DNA of 64,000 bases, taken from the NCBI RefSeq assembly GCF_004363095.1, contig NZ_SNYO01000002.1, positions 62,001 to 126,000 on the forward strand. The letters run 5' to 3'. Position numbers and translations under genes: made by a program. Position 1 is the first letter of the stretch. Each line of letters opens with the position of its first letter. A model generated the notes under the pieces. That model was not told the origin of the DNA, searched no databases, and saw only the letters and a list, made by a program, of their open reading frames with translations. This DNA is from Actinomycetospora succinea. Its GTDB lineage: Bacteria; Actinomycetota; Actinomycetes; Mycobacteriales; Pseudonocardiaceae. Positions 1-8,358 of the stretch are shown piece after piece.

Positions 1-598
1 CCCAGTCCTCGTCGAGCGTCTCGCCGCGCGCGGCGTGCGCCAGCCAGGAGCCGGTCAGCAGGTCCTCCGCCGTCGTGTGGTCGGCGTGCCCGCGCAGCGC
101 CCCGGCCGCGACGCCGGCGTGCAGGCAGGCCCGCACCCGCTCGTGACAGGGCTCGACGAGGCGGCGCCGGATCTGCTCGCGGACCCGCGGGTCGGTGCCC
201 GCGACGAGCGCCACGGCGACGAGGGCGGTCGCGTCGTGCTCGACGACGAAGCGCCGGAACCGCGCGAGCTCGGTGACGAGGTCGGCGAACGGGTCGCCCG
301 TCGACGGCGTGGGGCCGCCGGCGTCGATCGTGGCGAGCGCGGCGACCGCGAGCTCGACCCGCCCGGACCAGCGACGGTAGATCGCCGCCCGCGTGGTGCC
401 CGCCTCCTCGGCGACCGCGGCGACGGACAGCCCCGGCAGCCCGTCGCGGCGGAGGTGGCCGAGGGCCACCTCCAGCACGAGCCGGTCGATCTCGGCGTTC
501 CGCGGCCGGCCCCCGACGTGCGTGGCGCCGTCGCCCGACGCCACCGGACGGGGCGGCGCCGCCGGTGGGGGCACGGGGCGGTGCGCGGCCGTGGACAC
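1..598 (-). CDS. TetR/AcrR-family regulator, C-terminus cut by window edge
   Basis: A one-component DNA-binding repressor of the TetR family is read on the minus strand from a GTG at 598 and runs off the left edge, so about 199 residues are visible. After a proline/alanine-rich leader of about 35 residues comes the helix-turn-helix: GRPRNAEIDR, then VAAVAEEAGTTRAAIYRRW, the usual TetR recognition helix. The rest is an alpha-helical ligand domain of unknown specificity. It faces the gene starting at 880 across about 280 bp holding three GATAC(A)-type inverted repeats, which are plausible operators for this protein. The target and ligand are not known. Confidence 0.85.
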   Translation of the reverse strand, partial: MSTAAHRPVPPPAAPPRPVASGDGATHVGGRPRNAEIDRLVLEVALGHLRRDGLPGLSVAAVAEEAGTTRAAIYRRWSGRVELAVAALATIDAGGPTPSTGDPFADLVTELARFRRFVVEHDATALVAVALVAGTDPRVREQIRRRLVEPCHERVRACLHAGVAAGALRGHADHTTAEDLLTGSWLAHAARGETLDEDW

Positions 599-623
599 GA
601 CCCCTAGGTGACCCCGGGCGATG

Positions 624-834
624 GATACACAAACGTGTCGTATCGCGGCGCTGCGTGACCACCTGGCCGGCAGCGAGATCGGCTTCACGTGGAGACAACA
701 CTGCTGGGCCGATCGAGTGATCAGGTCATCGACCGGCAGGCGCCATCCGGGGTGACCGATACAGACCGTATTGCTCGAGCCGGTGTGGCAAGGATAACGT
801 TTGAGTTGATTCGATACATGGCTGCTGTGTATCG
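624..834. promoter_or_regulatory. Cluster of three GATAC(A) inverted repeats
   Basis: This divergent promoter region holds three inverted repeats built on the same half-site: GATAC/GTATC at 624-644, ATAC/GTAT at 759-771, and CGATACA/TGTATCG at 812-834 (7-bp perfect arms). The outer two are about 190 bp apart. They lie between the TetR gene (minus strand) and the small gene at 880 (plus strand). The reading as TetR operators is inference from position and symmetry. Nothing else gene-like is visible in 599-879. Confidence 0.5.
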
Positions 835-879
835 CCGGGGGCGCACGCGGGGCGACGGGCACGGCGGGGAGGGACCACG

Positions 880-1242
880 ATGATCACGAACCGCGATCTC
901 GACGTCATCGGGCTGCGCGACCTCGACGGCTTCGCCGCCCCGGCGCGCACGGCGTCCCCGGACGAGGTCACCTACGAGCTGCTGCGTGAGGTCCCGCCGT
1001 CCCGCGACGGGTGGTCGCTGCTGTGCCGCCGCAACGGCCGGGTCTCGTGGTCGATGCCCCTCGCCCCGCGCGGTGCGGCGCCGCGGGTGCGCCCGGCCGT
1101 CGCCCAGGCGGTCGCCGTCCGCGTGCTCACCGAGCAGGGCGTGTTCGTCAGCGGCTGGAACCACGTCGCGGGCACCGACGACGTCACCGACGAGCACTTC
1201 GTCGCGCGCCGGCCGCACGCGGCACCGATCCTGCCGGTGTGA
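880..1242 (+). CDS. Hypothetical protein, 120 aa
   Basis: I do not recognise this small protein. It starts at an ATG preceded by a GGGGAGGG ribosome binding site 7-8 nt upstream and reads as a soluble, mixed protein with no signal peptide or membrane segment. Codon use matches the neighbours, with strong G/C at third positions. It lies 29 bp upstream of an SDR-like gene in the same direction, so the two are probably co-transcribed from the promoter region carrying the GATACA repeats, opposite a TetR gene. The function is unknown. Confidence 0.7.
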   Translation: MITNRDLDVIGLRDLDGFAAPARTASPDEVTYELLREVPPSRDGWSLLCRRNGRVSWSMPLAPRGAAPRVRPAVAQAVAVRVLTEQGVFVSGWNHVAGTDDVTDEHFVARRPHAAPILPV

Positions 1243-1271
1243 GCGGCCCCGGGGCGATCTAGCCTCGCGGA

Positions 1272-2018
1272 GTGGCGTGGGCGCTGGTGGCGGGCGGATC
1301 CGGCGGCATCGGGCGGGCGATCGGTCGCCGGCTCGCCGGCGACGGCTGGGACGTGGCCCTGACCTACCGGTCGCGCCCGGAGGCCGCCGCGGACGCCGCC
1401 CGGGACGTCGAGGACGCGGGGCGCCGGGCGGTCACGGTCGCGCTCGACCTGGAGGACGCCGCCGCGACGGCCGAGGTCGTGCGCACCGCGACGCCCGAGC
1501 CGCCGACGGCCGTGGTCTACGCGGCGGGCCCGCACATCCCGATGCGCTACCTCTCGGCGATCACGCCGGAGCAGTACCGCGCGCAGATCCTCGGCGACAC
1601 GGTCGCGGCCTACAACCTGCTGCACCCCGCCATGGGCGTGCTGCGCGAGACGCGCGGCAGCATGGTCGCGCTCGTGACGCCGGCGATCGAGCGCTACTCG
1701 AAGAAGGACGCGCTGTCCTCGGCACCGAAGGCGTCGGTCGCCGCGACCGTGCGCGGCATCGCCGCCGAGGAGGGCCGCTACGGCGTGCGCGCCAACTGCG
1801 TCGGCGTCGGGCTGATCGAGGGCGAGGGCATGTGGCGCGAGCTCGTCGCGCGCGGTGACTACACCGACGAGCTCCTCGACACCGCGCGCCGCAACCTCGC
1901 GCTGCGCCGGTTCGGGTCGGTCGACGACGTCGCCGAGGTCGTCGCGTTCCTCGTGTCGTCGCGCGCCGGGTGGATCACGGGTCAGACCATCGACGTCGAC
2001 GGCGGGTACGCCCTCTGA
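1272..2018 (+). CDS. SDR-family oxidoreductase lacking the catalytic tyrosine
   Basis: A short-chain dehydrogenase/reductase fold of 248 residues starting at GTG. The dinucleotide-binding glycine motif GGSGGIG is at residues 8-14 and the C-terminal ITGQTIDVDGG is typical. The active site is not normal: where SDRs have YxxxK, this protein reads SSAPK, with serine at the tyrosine position and the lysine kept. The NNAG motif is replaced by YAAGP. It may be a degenerate or non-oxidoreductase SDR, or use another acid. Its 3' end overlaps the convergent luciferase-like gene by 37 bp. The assignment to the family is firm but the activity is uncertain. Confidence 0.85.
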   Translation: MAWALVAGGSGGIGRAIGRRLAGDGWDVALTYRSRPEAAADAARDVEDAGRRAVTVALDLEDAAATAEVVRTATPEPPTAVVYAAGPHIPMRYLSAITPEQYRAQILGDTVAAYNLLHPAMGVLRETRGSMVALVTPAIERYSKKDALSSAPKASVAATVRGIAAEEGRYGVRANCVGVGLIEGEGMWRELVARGDYTDELLDTARRNLALRRFGSVDDVAEVVAFLVSSRAGWITGQTIDVDGGYAL

Positions 2019-3100
2019 GCAGCGATGCCACGCTGCGGGTCGACGGCGGCCAGCTTCGGGAGGACCCGCTCGGCGTAGACGTCGAGCGCGCGCTGCGCCA
2101 CGTGCTGGGGCATGCCGCCGAAGGCGAAGAGGTTCACGACCCCGCCGGCGTCGAGCGCGCGCACCCGTTCGACGGTCTGCTCGACGAGCTGGTCGGGCGT
2201 GCCGCCCATCTGCAGGTCGGCGAGGAAGCGGTTGAACGCCGGCAGCCCGTGCTTGGTGATGTTGCGGCGCAGTCCCGCGTAGTACTCGTAGCCCGGCACG
2301 TGCTCGAGGCGCTCGTCGGTGAACCCGTAGTGGTCGATCGTCGAGCGCGCGTAGGCCGTCGCGTACTCGTCGTGCAGCTCCTGCGCGCGCCCCGGGTCGG
2401 GGTCGACCGTCGTGAAGTTGACGAGCACCGGCGCGGGCGGCTCGGCGTCGTGGATCTCCCGGAAGAGCTCGCGGTAGTCCGCGGTCTCGCGGACGGTGAC
2501 CTCCCACGGCTTCTGCGCGATGAGCATGAGCCCGTACCCGAGCGCCGCCATGATCCGCGCCGACTCCGGCGACACCGCCGACGCGTAGGTCCGCCCGCGG
2601 AACGTGGTGAACGCGGGCGGGTGCAGCTCCGCGCGCGGCTGGCGGTAGAGCTTGCCGTCGGCCTCGAGCGCGCCGGTCTCGAACGCCCCCGAGATCGCCG
2701 TCGCGTACTCGACGAACCGCTGCCGCGACTCCCCCATCTCGAGGCGGAACCCGTCGAACTCGACCGACCCCAGCCCGCGCCCCAGGCCCAGCACGACGCG
2801 CCCGCCCGAGACCGAGTCCAGCCAGGCGATCTCCTCGGCCACCCGCACCGGGTCGTGCCAGGGCAGCACCATGACCATCGTGCCCAGCCGCGCGTGCGTC
2901 GTCCGGCCCGCGAGGTAGGTCAGGAGCTGGGCCGGGTTCGGCATCATGTGATAGCGCGTGAAGTGGTGCTCCGCGGTCCAGATCGACCCGAAGCCCCGCG
3001 GCTCGGCCTGGTCGGCCAGCGCGAGCCCGCCGCGGACCACGTCGTGGTCGTCGCGCCCGTCCTCCAGCCCCTGGAAGAACAGCCCCATGCCGACGTGCAT
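1982..3100 (-). CDS. LLM-class flavin-dependent oxidoreductase
   Basis: A luciferase-like (bacterial luciferase/F420 class) monooxygenase of 372 residues with a TIM-barrel fold, expected to use reduced FMN or F420 in the cytoplasm. Family signatures are the N-terminal GMGLFFQG strand, the WTAEHHF segment near residue 42, and SGGRVVLGLGRG near residue 100. I chose the ATG at 3100 because it follows AAAAGGGGTGG and begins at the usual MHVGMGLF. The gene is divergent from an FAD oxidoreductase (start 3167), and the 66-bp gap holds one of the five shared 18-bp operator-like sites. The substrate is unknown but probably belongs to the 3-13 kb catabolic regulon. Confidence 0.9.
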   Translation of the reverse strand: MHVGMGLFFQGLEDGRDDHDVVRGGLALADQAEPRGFGSIWTAEHHFTRYHMMPNPAQLLTYLAGRTTHARLGTMVMVLPWHDPVRVAEEIAWLDSVSGGRVVLGLGRGLGSVEFDGFRLEMGESRQRFVEYATAISGAFETGALEADGKLYRQPRAELHPPAFTTFRGRTYASAVSPESARIMAALGYGLMLIAQKPWEVTVRETADYRELFREIHDAEPPAPVLVNFTTVDPDPGRAQELHDEYATAYARSTIDHYGFTDERLEHVPGYEYYAGLRRNITKHGLPAFNRFLADLQMGGTPDQLVEQTVERVRALDAGGVVNLFAFGGMPQHVAQRALDVYAERVLPKLAAVDPQRGIAAQRAYPPSTSMV

Positions 3101-3116
3101 CGGTGACCACCCCTTT

Positions 3117-3134
3117 TCTGAATCCAGACTAGAA
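3117..3134. promoter_or_regulatory. Operator-like site 1 of a five-site regulon (TTCTaATCCA-type)
   Basis: TCTGAATCCAGACTAGAA lies between the divergent genes starting at 3100 and 3167. It sits inside a TTTTCT/AGAAAA inverted repeat (3114-3136) and matches the perfect palindrome at 7110-7127 at about 13 of 18 positions. A binding role is inferred. Confidence 0.6.
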
Positions 3135-3166
3135 AAAATGCCGGGCCTGGGCAACGATCCGGAGTT

Positions 3167-4480
3167 ATGGAGCAGCACGACGTCGACGTCCTCGTCATCG
3201 GTGCCGGCGCGGGCGGGCTGTTCACCGCCGCCCGGCTGGCCCACCGCGGGTACCGGACGCTCGTGGTCGAGCGCCTCGACCGCGTCGGCGGGCGGGCCTC
3301 GAGCGAGGTCATCGACGGCTTCACGGTCAACAACGGCGCGATCGTCATCGAGACCGGCGGGATCACCGAGCAGACGTTCGCCGAGGTCGGCGCGCGCTTC
3401 GACGTGCGCCCCGCGAAGCCCCCGATCCTCTACCGCCTCGGCGGCAAGGACGTCGACGTCACCGGCGGCGGCTGGGGCTACCTGCTGGGCAAGCTGACCC
3501 GCCAGGGCGCGAAGCTGCTCGACGGCCTGGGCGCGGCGCGCACCGACGACGGACTGCCCGACGGCGGGCTCTCGACCACCGACTGGGTGCGCCGGTACAC
3601 GGGCAACGAGAAGGTCCACGGGATCTTCCGCAACATGTGCGCGTCGATCTTCGCGGTGAGCTCCGACGACCTCCCGGCGGCGGTGTTCCTGACCTACTTC
3701 ACCCGCCGCAGCGCGTTCAAGAAGTTCGGCTTCTGCCCCGAGGGCACGATCGGCGTGTGGCGCGCGCTCGCCGACGCCGTCGAGGGCAGCGGGCACGGTG
3801 AGGTGTGGTTGTCCAGCGAGGTGCGGTCGGTCGATCTGGGCCCGGACGGCGCCGTCGCCGGCGCCACCGTCGTCCGGGACGGGCGCGAGGTGTCCGTGAC
3901 CTGCCGGGTCGCGGTCAGCGACGCCGGACCCGCCGCGACCGCGGACCTCGTCGGCCGCGACCGCCTGCCCGCCGACTACGCCGCCACGGTGGACACGACG
4001 CCGTGCGCGATGCTCGTCGTCAACTTCGCGAGCCGCGAGCCGCTCGTCGAGGCACCCGGGCTGCTGAGCTTCGCCACCACCCGCCGGATGTGCTACGTCG
4101 CCAACTTCACCGCGACCTGCCCCGAGATGGCGCCCGAGGGCTGGCACCTCTACAACGGCACCTCGGTGCCCGAGCCCGCGACCGGGGACTTCGACGAGTC
4201 CCGCGAGATGGACCTCCTGTACGCCGACCTGCGCGAGCAGATCCCCGGCTTCGACGGCGCGCGCGTGCTCTCGACGACCGTGTGGCGCGACGCGTGGCCG
4301 CCGCAGCGCGCCGTCGCCGGCCACGACCTGCCGCACACGACGCCGATCGCGAACCTCTGGAACGTCGGCGACGCGGTGAAGCAGTTCGCGAACGGCGGGA
4401 CGACGGCGTGCGCGGAGACCGCGGCGCTCGTCGTCGACGAGATCGCGGCGCGGTTCCCGGTGCGGGAGACGACGGCTTGA
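3167..4480 (+). CDS. FAD-dependent phytoene-desaturase/amine-oxidase-like oxidoreductase
   Basis: A 437-residue flavoprotein of the NAD(P)/FAD amine-oxidase and carotenoid-desaturase-like superfamily. The N-terminal Rossmann motif VIGAGAGGL (residues 10-18) is followed by VVERLDRVGGRASS, the FAD-binding GGR element. The C-terminal segment NVGDAVKQFANGGTTACAE is the second FAD contact typical of these enzymes. The substrate is not evident. A desaturation or dehydrogenation of a lipid-like or alicyclic CoA intermediate would fit the catabolic neighbours. It starts at ATG 3167 just downstream of operator-like site 1 and ends against the convergent acyl-CoA synthetase, with a hairpin between them. 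Confidence 0.85.
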   Translation: MEQHDVDVLVIGAGAGGLFTAARLAHRGYRTLVVERLDRVGGRASSEVIDGFTVNNGAIVIETGGITEQTFAEVGARFDVRPAKPPILYRLGGKDVDVTGGGWGYLLGKLTRQGAKLLDGLGAARTDDGLPDGGLSTTDWVRRYTGNEKVHGIFRNMCASIFAVSSDDLPAAVFLTYFTRRSAFKKFGFCPEGTIGVWRALADAVEGSGHGEVWLSSEVRSVDLGPDGAVAGATVVRDGREVSVTCRVAVSDAGPAATADLVGRDRLPADYAATVDTTPCAMLVVNFASREPLVEAPGLLSFATTRRMCYVANFTATCPEMAPEGWHLYNGTSVPEPATGDFDESREMDLLYADLREQIPGFDGARVLSTTVWRDAWPPQRAVAGHDLPHTTPIANLWNVGDAVKQFANGGTTACAETAALVVDEIAARFPVRETTA

Positions 4481-4481
4481 G

Positions 4482-4500
4482 CCGCGTCCTCAGGACGCGG
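4482..4500. terminator. Hairpin between convergent genes
   Basis: CCGCGTCC, loop TCA, then GGACGCGG forms a perfect 8-bp stem between the ends of the FAD oxidoreductase and the acyl-CoA synthetase. It overlaps the synthetase stop codon. There is no T-tract, as is common in high-GC actinomycetes. The terminator role is inferred. Confidence 0.55.
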
Positions 4501-6217
4501 GCACCGGCTCGGTGGACGCCTGCTCCGCCACCATCCGCGCCAGGCGGAACTTCTGCACCTTGCCGGTCGGGGTGGTGGGCAGGTCCGTGGCCTCGAGGAA
4601 CACCACGCGCCGCGGCACCTTGAACCGCGCGAGCTGCTCCTTGCACAGCGCGACGAGGTCGTCGGCGGTCACCGCCACGCCCGCCTTCGGCACGACGCAC
4701 GCGACGCCGATCTCGCCCCACCGCTCGTCGGCGACGCCGACCGCGAACGCCTGGCTGACGCCCGGGTGGCGCGAGAGGACCTCCTCGACCTCCTTGGGCA
4801 TGACGAGCTCGCCGCCGGACTTGTAGAGCTCCTTGCTACGCCCGGTGAGCACGACGTAGCGGTCCTCGGTGAGGTAGCCGAGATCGCCCGAGCGCACCCA
4901 GCCCTCGTCGTCCAGGGCCCGCGCGGTCTCCTCGGGCTTGCCGTAGAAGCCGAGCATGTTCGTCGGACCGCGGGCCGCGAGCTCGCCCTCCTCACCCGCG
5001 GGCAGCGGCTCGCCGGTCAGGACGTCGATCGTGCGGTACTCGGTGAGGTCGCGGGTCTCCGGCAGGCCGGCCGATCCCGCGAGCTTGACCCGTCCCACGG
5101 TCCCCGAGAGCCGCTCGAACGGGTCCTCGGGCAGCGAGAGCGTCATCGCCCCGCCCTGCTCGGTCATGCCGTAGCCGGTGACGATCTCGTCGACGCCGAG
5201 GGTGTCGCGGACCTTCTCCCAGAGCCACACCGGCGCCGGCGCCGCGCCGGAGAGGATCGCGCGCAGGCTGGACAGGTCGCGGGTCGCCAGGTCGGGGTGC
5301 TCGAGGATCGCGACGGTCATCGTCGGCACGCAGAGGATGTCGGTGGCGCGATGGCGCTCGATGCCCTCGAGATAGCGCATGGGGTCGAACGCGGTCTGCG
5401 GGATGATCGCGCCGCCGACCATCATGGCCGCCATCAGGCCCTCGACGTAGCCGAACATGTGGTAGCACGGCAGCGAGAACAAGATGCGGCGCCCGTCCTC
5501 GAACGCCCTGGTCAGCGCCGACGCGTAGCCGGTGCGCTGGCTCGCGTCGTGGGTGATCAGCACGCCCTTGGGCGAGCCCGTGGTGCCCGACGTGTAGAGG
5601 ATGTCGGCGACGTCGTCGGGGGCCGCTCCCCGCTCCGCGCTGCCACCCGGGTGCTGGCGGCCCAGCGCCTCGAGCTCCTCGACCGACCCGACGCCCTCGC
5701 GGGAACGCTGGTCGGTGGACAGCGTCACGACCCCGCGCAGGTTCGGCAGCGCGGTCTGCTCGCCCGAGTCCCAGCCGGGCGCGATCTCGTCGAGCATCCC
5801 GAGGTGGTCGAGCCCGGCGAACCCGGTCATGGTGATCAGCAGGTTCGCCTCGGACTGCTCGAGGACGTAGCGCAGCTCGTCGGTGCGGTACAGGTAGTTG
5901 AACGGGATCGCGATCGCGCCCGCTCGCGAGATCGCGAACTTCAGCGGCACGAACTCGACGTAGTTCGCCATGACCAGCCCGACGCGGTCGCCCGGGCGCA
6001 CGCCCAGCGCGACGAGGCCGTCGGCGAGGCGCTCGGTCCACGCGGCGACGTCGGCGTAGGTCACCGTGCGCTCGTCGGTGATCACCATCGGGCGGTCGCC
6101 GAACTCCTCGGCGCACCGCGCGAGCCGCTCGTGCAGCGTCATCGGGTTCCACTCCGGGAACCGCCGCCGCAGCGCGTCGCGCCGCTCGTCGAGGCTCGCA
6201 CCCATCTCCGCCATCAC
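4490..6217 (-). CDS. Acyl-CoA synthetase (AMP-dependent, FadD-like)
   Basis: A class I adenylate-forming enzyme of about 575 residues that activates a carboxylic acid to its CoA ester through an acyl-adenylate. The P-loop-like motif ILYTSGTTGSPKG is near residue 210, GYGMTEQ near 350, the hinge SGDLGYL near 445, and the catalytic lysine in PTTPTGKVQKF near the C-terminus. The start is ambiguous: GTG 6217, ATG 6214 and ATG 6205 are in frame, and the GAGGAG at about 6219-6224 fits ATG 6205 best. Operator-like site 2 lies 23 bp upstream. The gene probably feeds the CoA-dependent pathway of the surrounding crotonases and dehydrogenase. Confidence 0.93.
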   Translation of the reverse strand: MMAEMGASLDERRDALRRRFPEWNPMTLHERLARCAEEFGDRPMVITDERTVTYADVAAWTERLADGLVALGVRPGDRVGLVMANYVEFVPLKFAISRAGAIAIPFNYLYRTDELRYVLEQSEANLLITMTGFAGLDHLGMLDEIAPGWDSGEQTALPNLRGVVTLSTDQRSREGVGSVEELEALGRQHPGGSAERGAAPDDVADILYTSGTTGSPKGVLITHDASQRTGYASALTRAFEDGRRILFSLPCYHMFGYVEGLMAAMMVGGAIIPQTAFDPMRYLEGIERHRATDILCVPTMTVAILEHPDLATRDLSSLRAILSGAAPAPVWLWEKVRDTLGVDEIVTGYGMTEQGGAMTLSLPEDPFERLSGTVGRVKLAGSAGLPETRDLTEYRTIDVLTGEPLPAGEEGELAARGPTNMLGFYGKPEETARALDDEGWVRSGDLGYLTEDRYVVLTGRSKELYKSGGELVMPKEVEEVLSRHPGVSQAFAVGVADERWGEIGVACVVPKAGVAVTADDLVALCKEQLARFKVPRRVVFLEATDLPTTPTGKVQKFRLARMVAEQASTEPVPAS

Positions 6218-6239
6218 TCCTCGGACCGCGTCCCCCGTT

Positions 6240-6257
6240 TTTTAGTCGCGAGAAGAA
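6240..6257. promoter_or_regulatory. Operator-like site 2 of the five-site regulon
   Basis: TTTTAGTCGCGAGAAGAA upstream of the acyl-CoA synthetase. Read on the minus strand (TTCTTCTCGCGACTAAAA) it agrees with the site at 12723-12740 at about 13 of 18 positions and is itself partly palindromic. It is the weakest of the five sites. Confidence 0.45.
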
Positions 6258-6330
6258 TATGCGGGAGGCGTGACCCGGACCACCGCCAGATCCGTGGCCG
6301 GACCGTCACGGCGCGTACACGACGAAACGG

Positions 6331-7086
6331 TCAGCGGGCGCGGAACCGGGCGAGGCGCTCGCTCACCGCGGGGTCGGCGAGGTGCTCCAGCACCACCTCG
6401 GTCTCGCGCGCCAGACCGTCGGAGAGCGGGCCGCGCAAGCCCTCGTGGACCAGGCGTTTCGTCCGTGCCGCCGCGCCCGGGTCGGCGCGCAGCAGACGCT
6501 CGACGACCTCGTCGACCAGCGCGTCGAACCCCTCGGCGGGCGCGCTGCGCCAGGCCAGCCCGAGCGCGACGGCGTCGGCGCCCGAGAGCCGCTCGCCGAG
6601 CAGGATGTGGGTCAGCGCGCGCTGGGACCCGAGCAGTCGCGGCAGCCGCTGCGAGCCACCGCCGGCGGGGACCTGGCCGAGGCGCGCGTGGTTGTCGGCG
6701 AGCACGGCGTCGTCGCGCACCACGGCGACGTCGGCGGCCTGGACGAACTCGAAGCCGCCCGCGGTCGCCGCCCCCTCGACGGCCGCGACGACCGGGACGG
6801 GCAGCGTCGCCACCACCGAGCAGGCGCGGTGGAAGGCGTCGAAGAGCGTGCGCAGCGCGTCGCCGCCCTCGGCACGCAACCGCGTCACCTCGTCCACGTC
6901 GCCGCCCGCACAGAAGTGCCCGCCCGCGCCGCGCACGACGATCACCCGCGTGCGCGCGGCGAGGTCGACGAGCGCGTCGTGCAGCCCGTCCGCCAGCGAC
7001 ACGGTGATCGCGTTGCGGGCCCGGGGACGGTTCAGCACGACGTGCCCGACGTCGCCGACGATCTCGGTGAGCACGTCCTCGGACAC
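6331..7086 (-). CDS. Enoyl-CoA hydratase/isomerase family protein
   Basis: A crotonase-fold protein of 251 residues starting at GTG 7086 behind GGAGGAG. The oxyanion-hole segments are GGHFCAGGDVDE (about residues 54-65) and ATAGGFEF (about 106-113). One of the two catalytic glutamates of true hydratases is present (GGFEF). The second position reads LADNHARLG, with histidine in place of glutamate, so the reaction may be isomerisation or another crotonase chemistry. It is divergent from the fused crotonase at 7143 across the perfect operator palindrome, and probably acts on the same CoA-ester pathway. Confidence 0.9.
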   Translation of the reverse strand: MSEDVLTEIVGDVGHVVLNRPRARNAITVSLADGLHDALVDLAARTRVIVVRGAGGHFCAGGDVDEVTRLRAEGGDALRTLFDAFHRACSVVATLPVPVVAAVEGAATAGGFEFVQAADVAVVRDDAVLADNHARLGQVPAGGGSQRLPRLLGSQRALTHILLGERLSGADAVALGLAWRSAPAEGFDALVDEVVERLLRADPGAAARTKRLVHEGLRGPLSDGLARETEVVLEHLADPAVSERLARFRAR

Positions 7087-7109
7087 GATGACTCCTCCGT
7101 CGCAGCGTG

Positions 7110-7127
7110 TTCTAATCCATATTAGAA
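7110..7127. promoter_or_regulatory. Operator-like site 3: perfect palindrome TTCTAAT-N4-ATTAGAA
   Basis: TTCTAATCCATATTAGAA has perfect 7-bp arms and a 4-bp spacer. It is centred in the 56-bp gap between two divergent crotonase genes, so one bound regulator could control both. It is the best example of the five-site family and its AT-rich arms stand out from the surrounding GC-rich sequence. Confidence 0.7.
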
Positions 7128-7142
7128 GAACGAGGAGGTCGC

Positions 7143-8345
7143 ATGGAGTCGCACGAGAAGAGCGCCCGGCTGCTCTACGACGCGCTGGCCACGGGCGACC
7201 GCGCCGTCCTCGACACGATCCTCGACCCGGCCTTCACCGGCGAGGCCACGGAGGGCCTGCCGTTCGGTCTCGGCGGCTCCCACGACGGCGCCGAGGCGAT
7301 GATCCGCGATTTCTGGTGGGCGGTCGGGCGGCACTACCGCGTCCGCGCCGAGCCCGCGGAGTTCCTCGCGCTCGCCGACGGCGGGCTCCTCGTCCTCGGG
7401 CGCTACGCCGGCACCGCGCGCGAGGGGGGCCGTGAGCTCGACGCCGCGTTCGCGCACGTCCTGACCTTCACCGACGACGGCCGCATCGCCTCGCTGCGCC
7501 AGTACACCGACAGCGCGCGCTGGGCCGGGGCCACCCGGTCCGTGCCCGCCGGGCGGCGGGAGCTGCGCGTCGTCCGCTACGACGTCACCGACGGCGTCGC
7601 GACCGTCGAGCTCGACCGTCCCGAGGCCGGCAACGCGATCGACCCGACCATGGTCGAGGACCTCGACGAGGCCACGTTCCGCGCCGCGCACGACCCGTCG
7701 GTGCGCGCGGTCCTGATCCTCGGCACGGGCCGGAACCTCTCGGTCGGCGGCGACCTCGCGTACTTCACCCGCCACGCCGACGACATCCCGGCGCGGCTGC
7801 GGGGGATCATCGACCGCTACCACGTCACGCTCGACCGCCTGGCCACGCTCGAGGCGCCGGTGGTCTGCGCCGTGCACGGCGCGCTCGCCGGCGGCGGGCT
7901 CGGGCTCGCGCACGTCAGCGACATCGTGATCGCCGCCGACGACAGCAAGTGGGCCGTGGGCTACGGCGCGATCGGGCTGGCCTCGGACGGGGCGAACACC
8001 TGGTACCTGCCGCGCCTGGTCGGGATGCGGCGCGCCCAGGAGATGTTCCTGCTCAACCGGATGCTGACCGGCCCCGAGGCGCTCGCGGCCGGCCTCGTCA
8101 CCGAGGTCGTGCCGGCCGCCGACCTGGCCGCGCGGGCCCGGGAGCTCGCGACGACCCTCGCCGCCGGACCGACGCAGGCGTTCGGGCACATGAAGCGGCT
8201 GCTGCTCGCGAGCCAGGACGCGACGCTCTCCGACCAGCTCGCCGAGGAGACCCGGCGCATGACCGCGTCCGGCGCGACCGACGACGCCCGCGAGGGGATT
8301 ACGGCGTTCGTGGAGCGCCGGCGTCCGGACTTCCGTGGTCGCTGA
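7143..8345 (+). CDS. Fusion of NTF2/SnoaL-like domain and crotonase-fold domain
   Basis: A 400-residue two-domain protein. Residues 1 to about 130 form an NTF2/SnoaL-like cone (MESHEKSARLLYDALATGD at the start, with VLTFTDDGRIASLRQYTD as the closing strand). Residues about 140-400 form a crotonase domain (VDRPE-like ELDRPEAGNAID, then ALAGGGLGLAHVSD). Neither catalytic glutamate of enoyl-CoA hydratase is present: both positions are glycine. A hydratase label is therefore doubtful, and the SnoaL domain may supply the acid/base or bind a partner. It starts at ATG 7143 behind GAGGAGG, is the first gene of the run into the Rieske oxygenase, and has operator-like site 3 upstream. Confidence 0.9.
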   Translation: MESHEKSARLLYDALATGDRAVLDTILDPAFTGEATEGLPFGLGGSHDGAEAMIRDFWWAVGRHYRVRAEPAEFLALADGGLLVLGRYAGTAREGGRELDAAFAHVLTFTDDGRIASLRQYTDSARWAGATRSVPAGRRELRVVRYDVTDGVATVELDRPEAGNAIDPTMVEDLDEATFRAAHDPSVRAVLILGTGRNLSVGGDLAYFTRHADDIPARLRGIIDRYHVTLDRLATLEAPVVCAVHGALAGGGLGLAHVSDIVIAADDSKWAVGYGAIGLASDGANTWYLPRLVGMRRAQEMFLLNRMLTGPEALAAGLVTEVVPAADLAARARELATTLAAGPTQAFGHMKRLLLASQDATLSDQLAEETRRMTASGATDDAREGITAFVERRRPDFRGR

Positions 8346-8358
8346 CAGTGAGGAACCG

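Noticed and set aside
4482..4500. Operator for the synthetase
   Set aside because: It lies between converging 3' ends, so a terminator is more likely.
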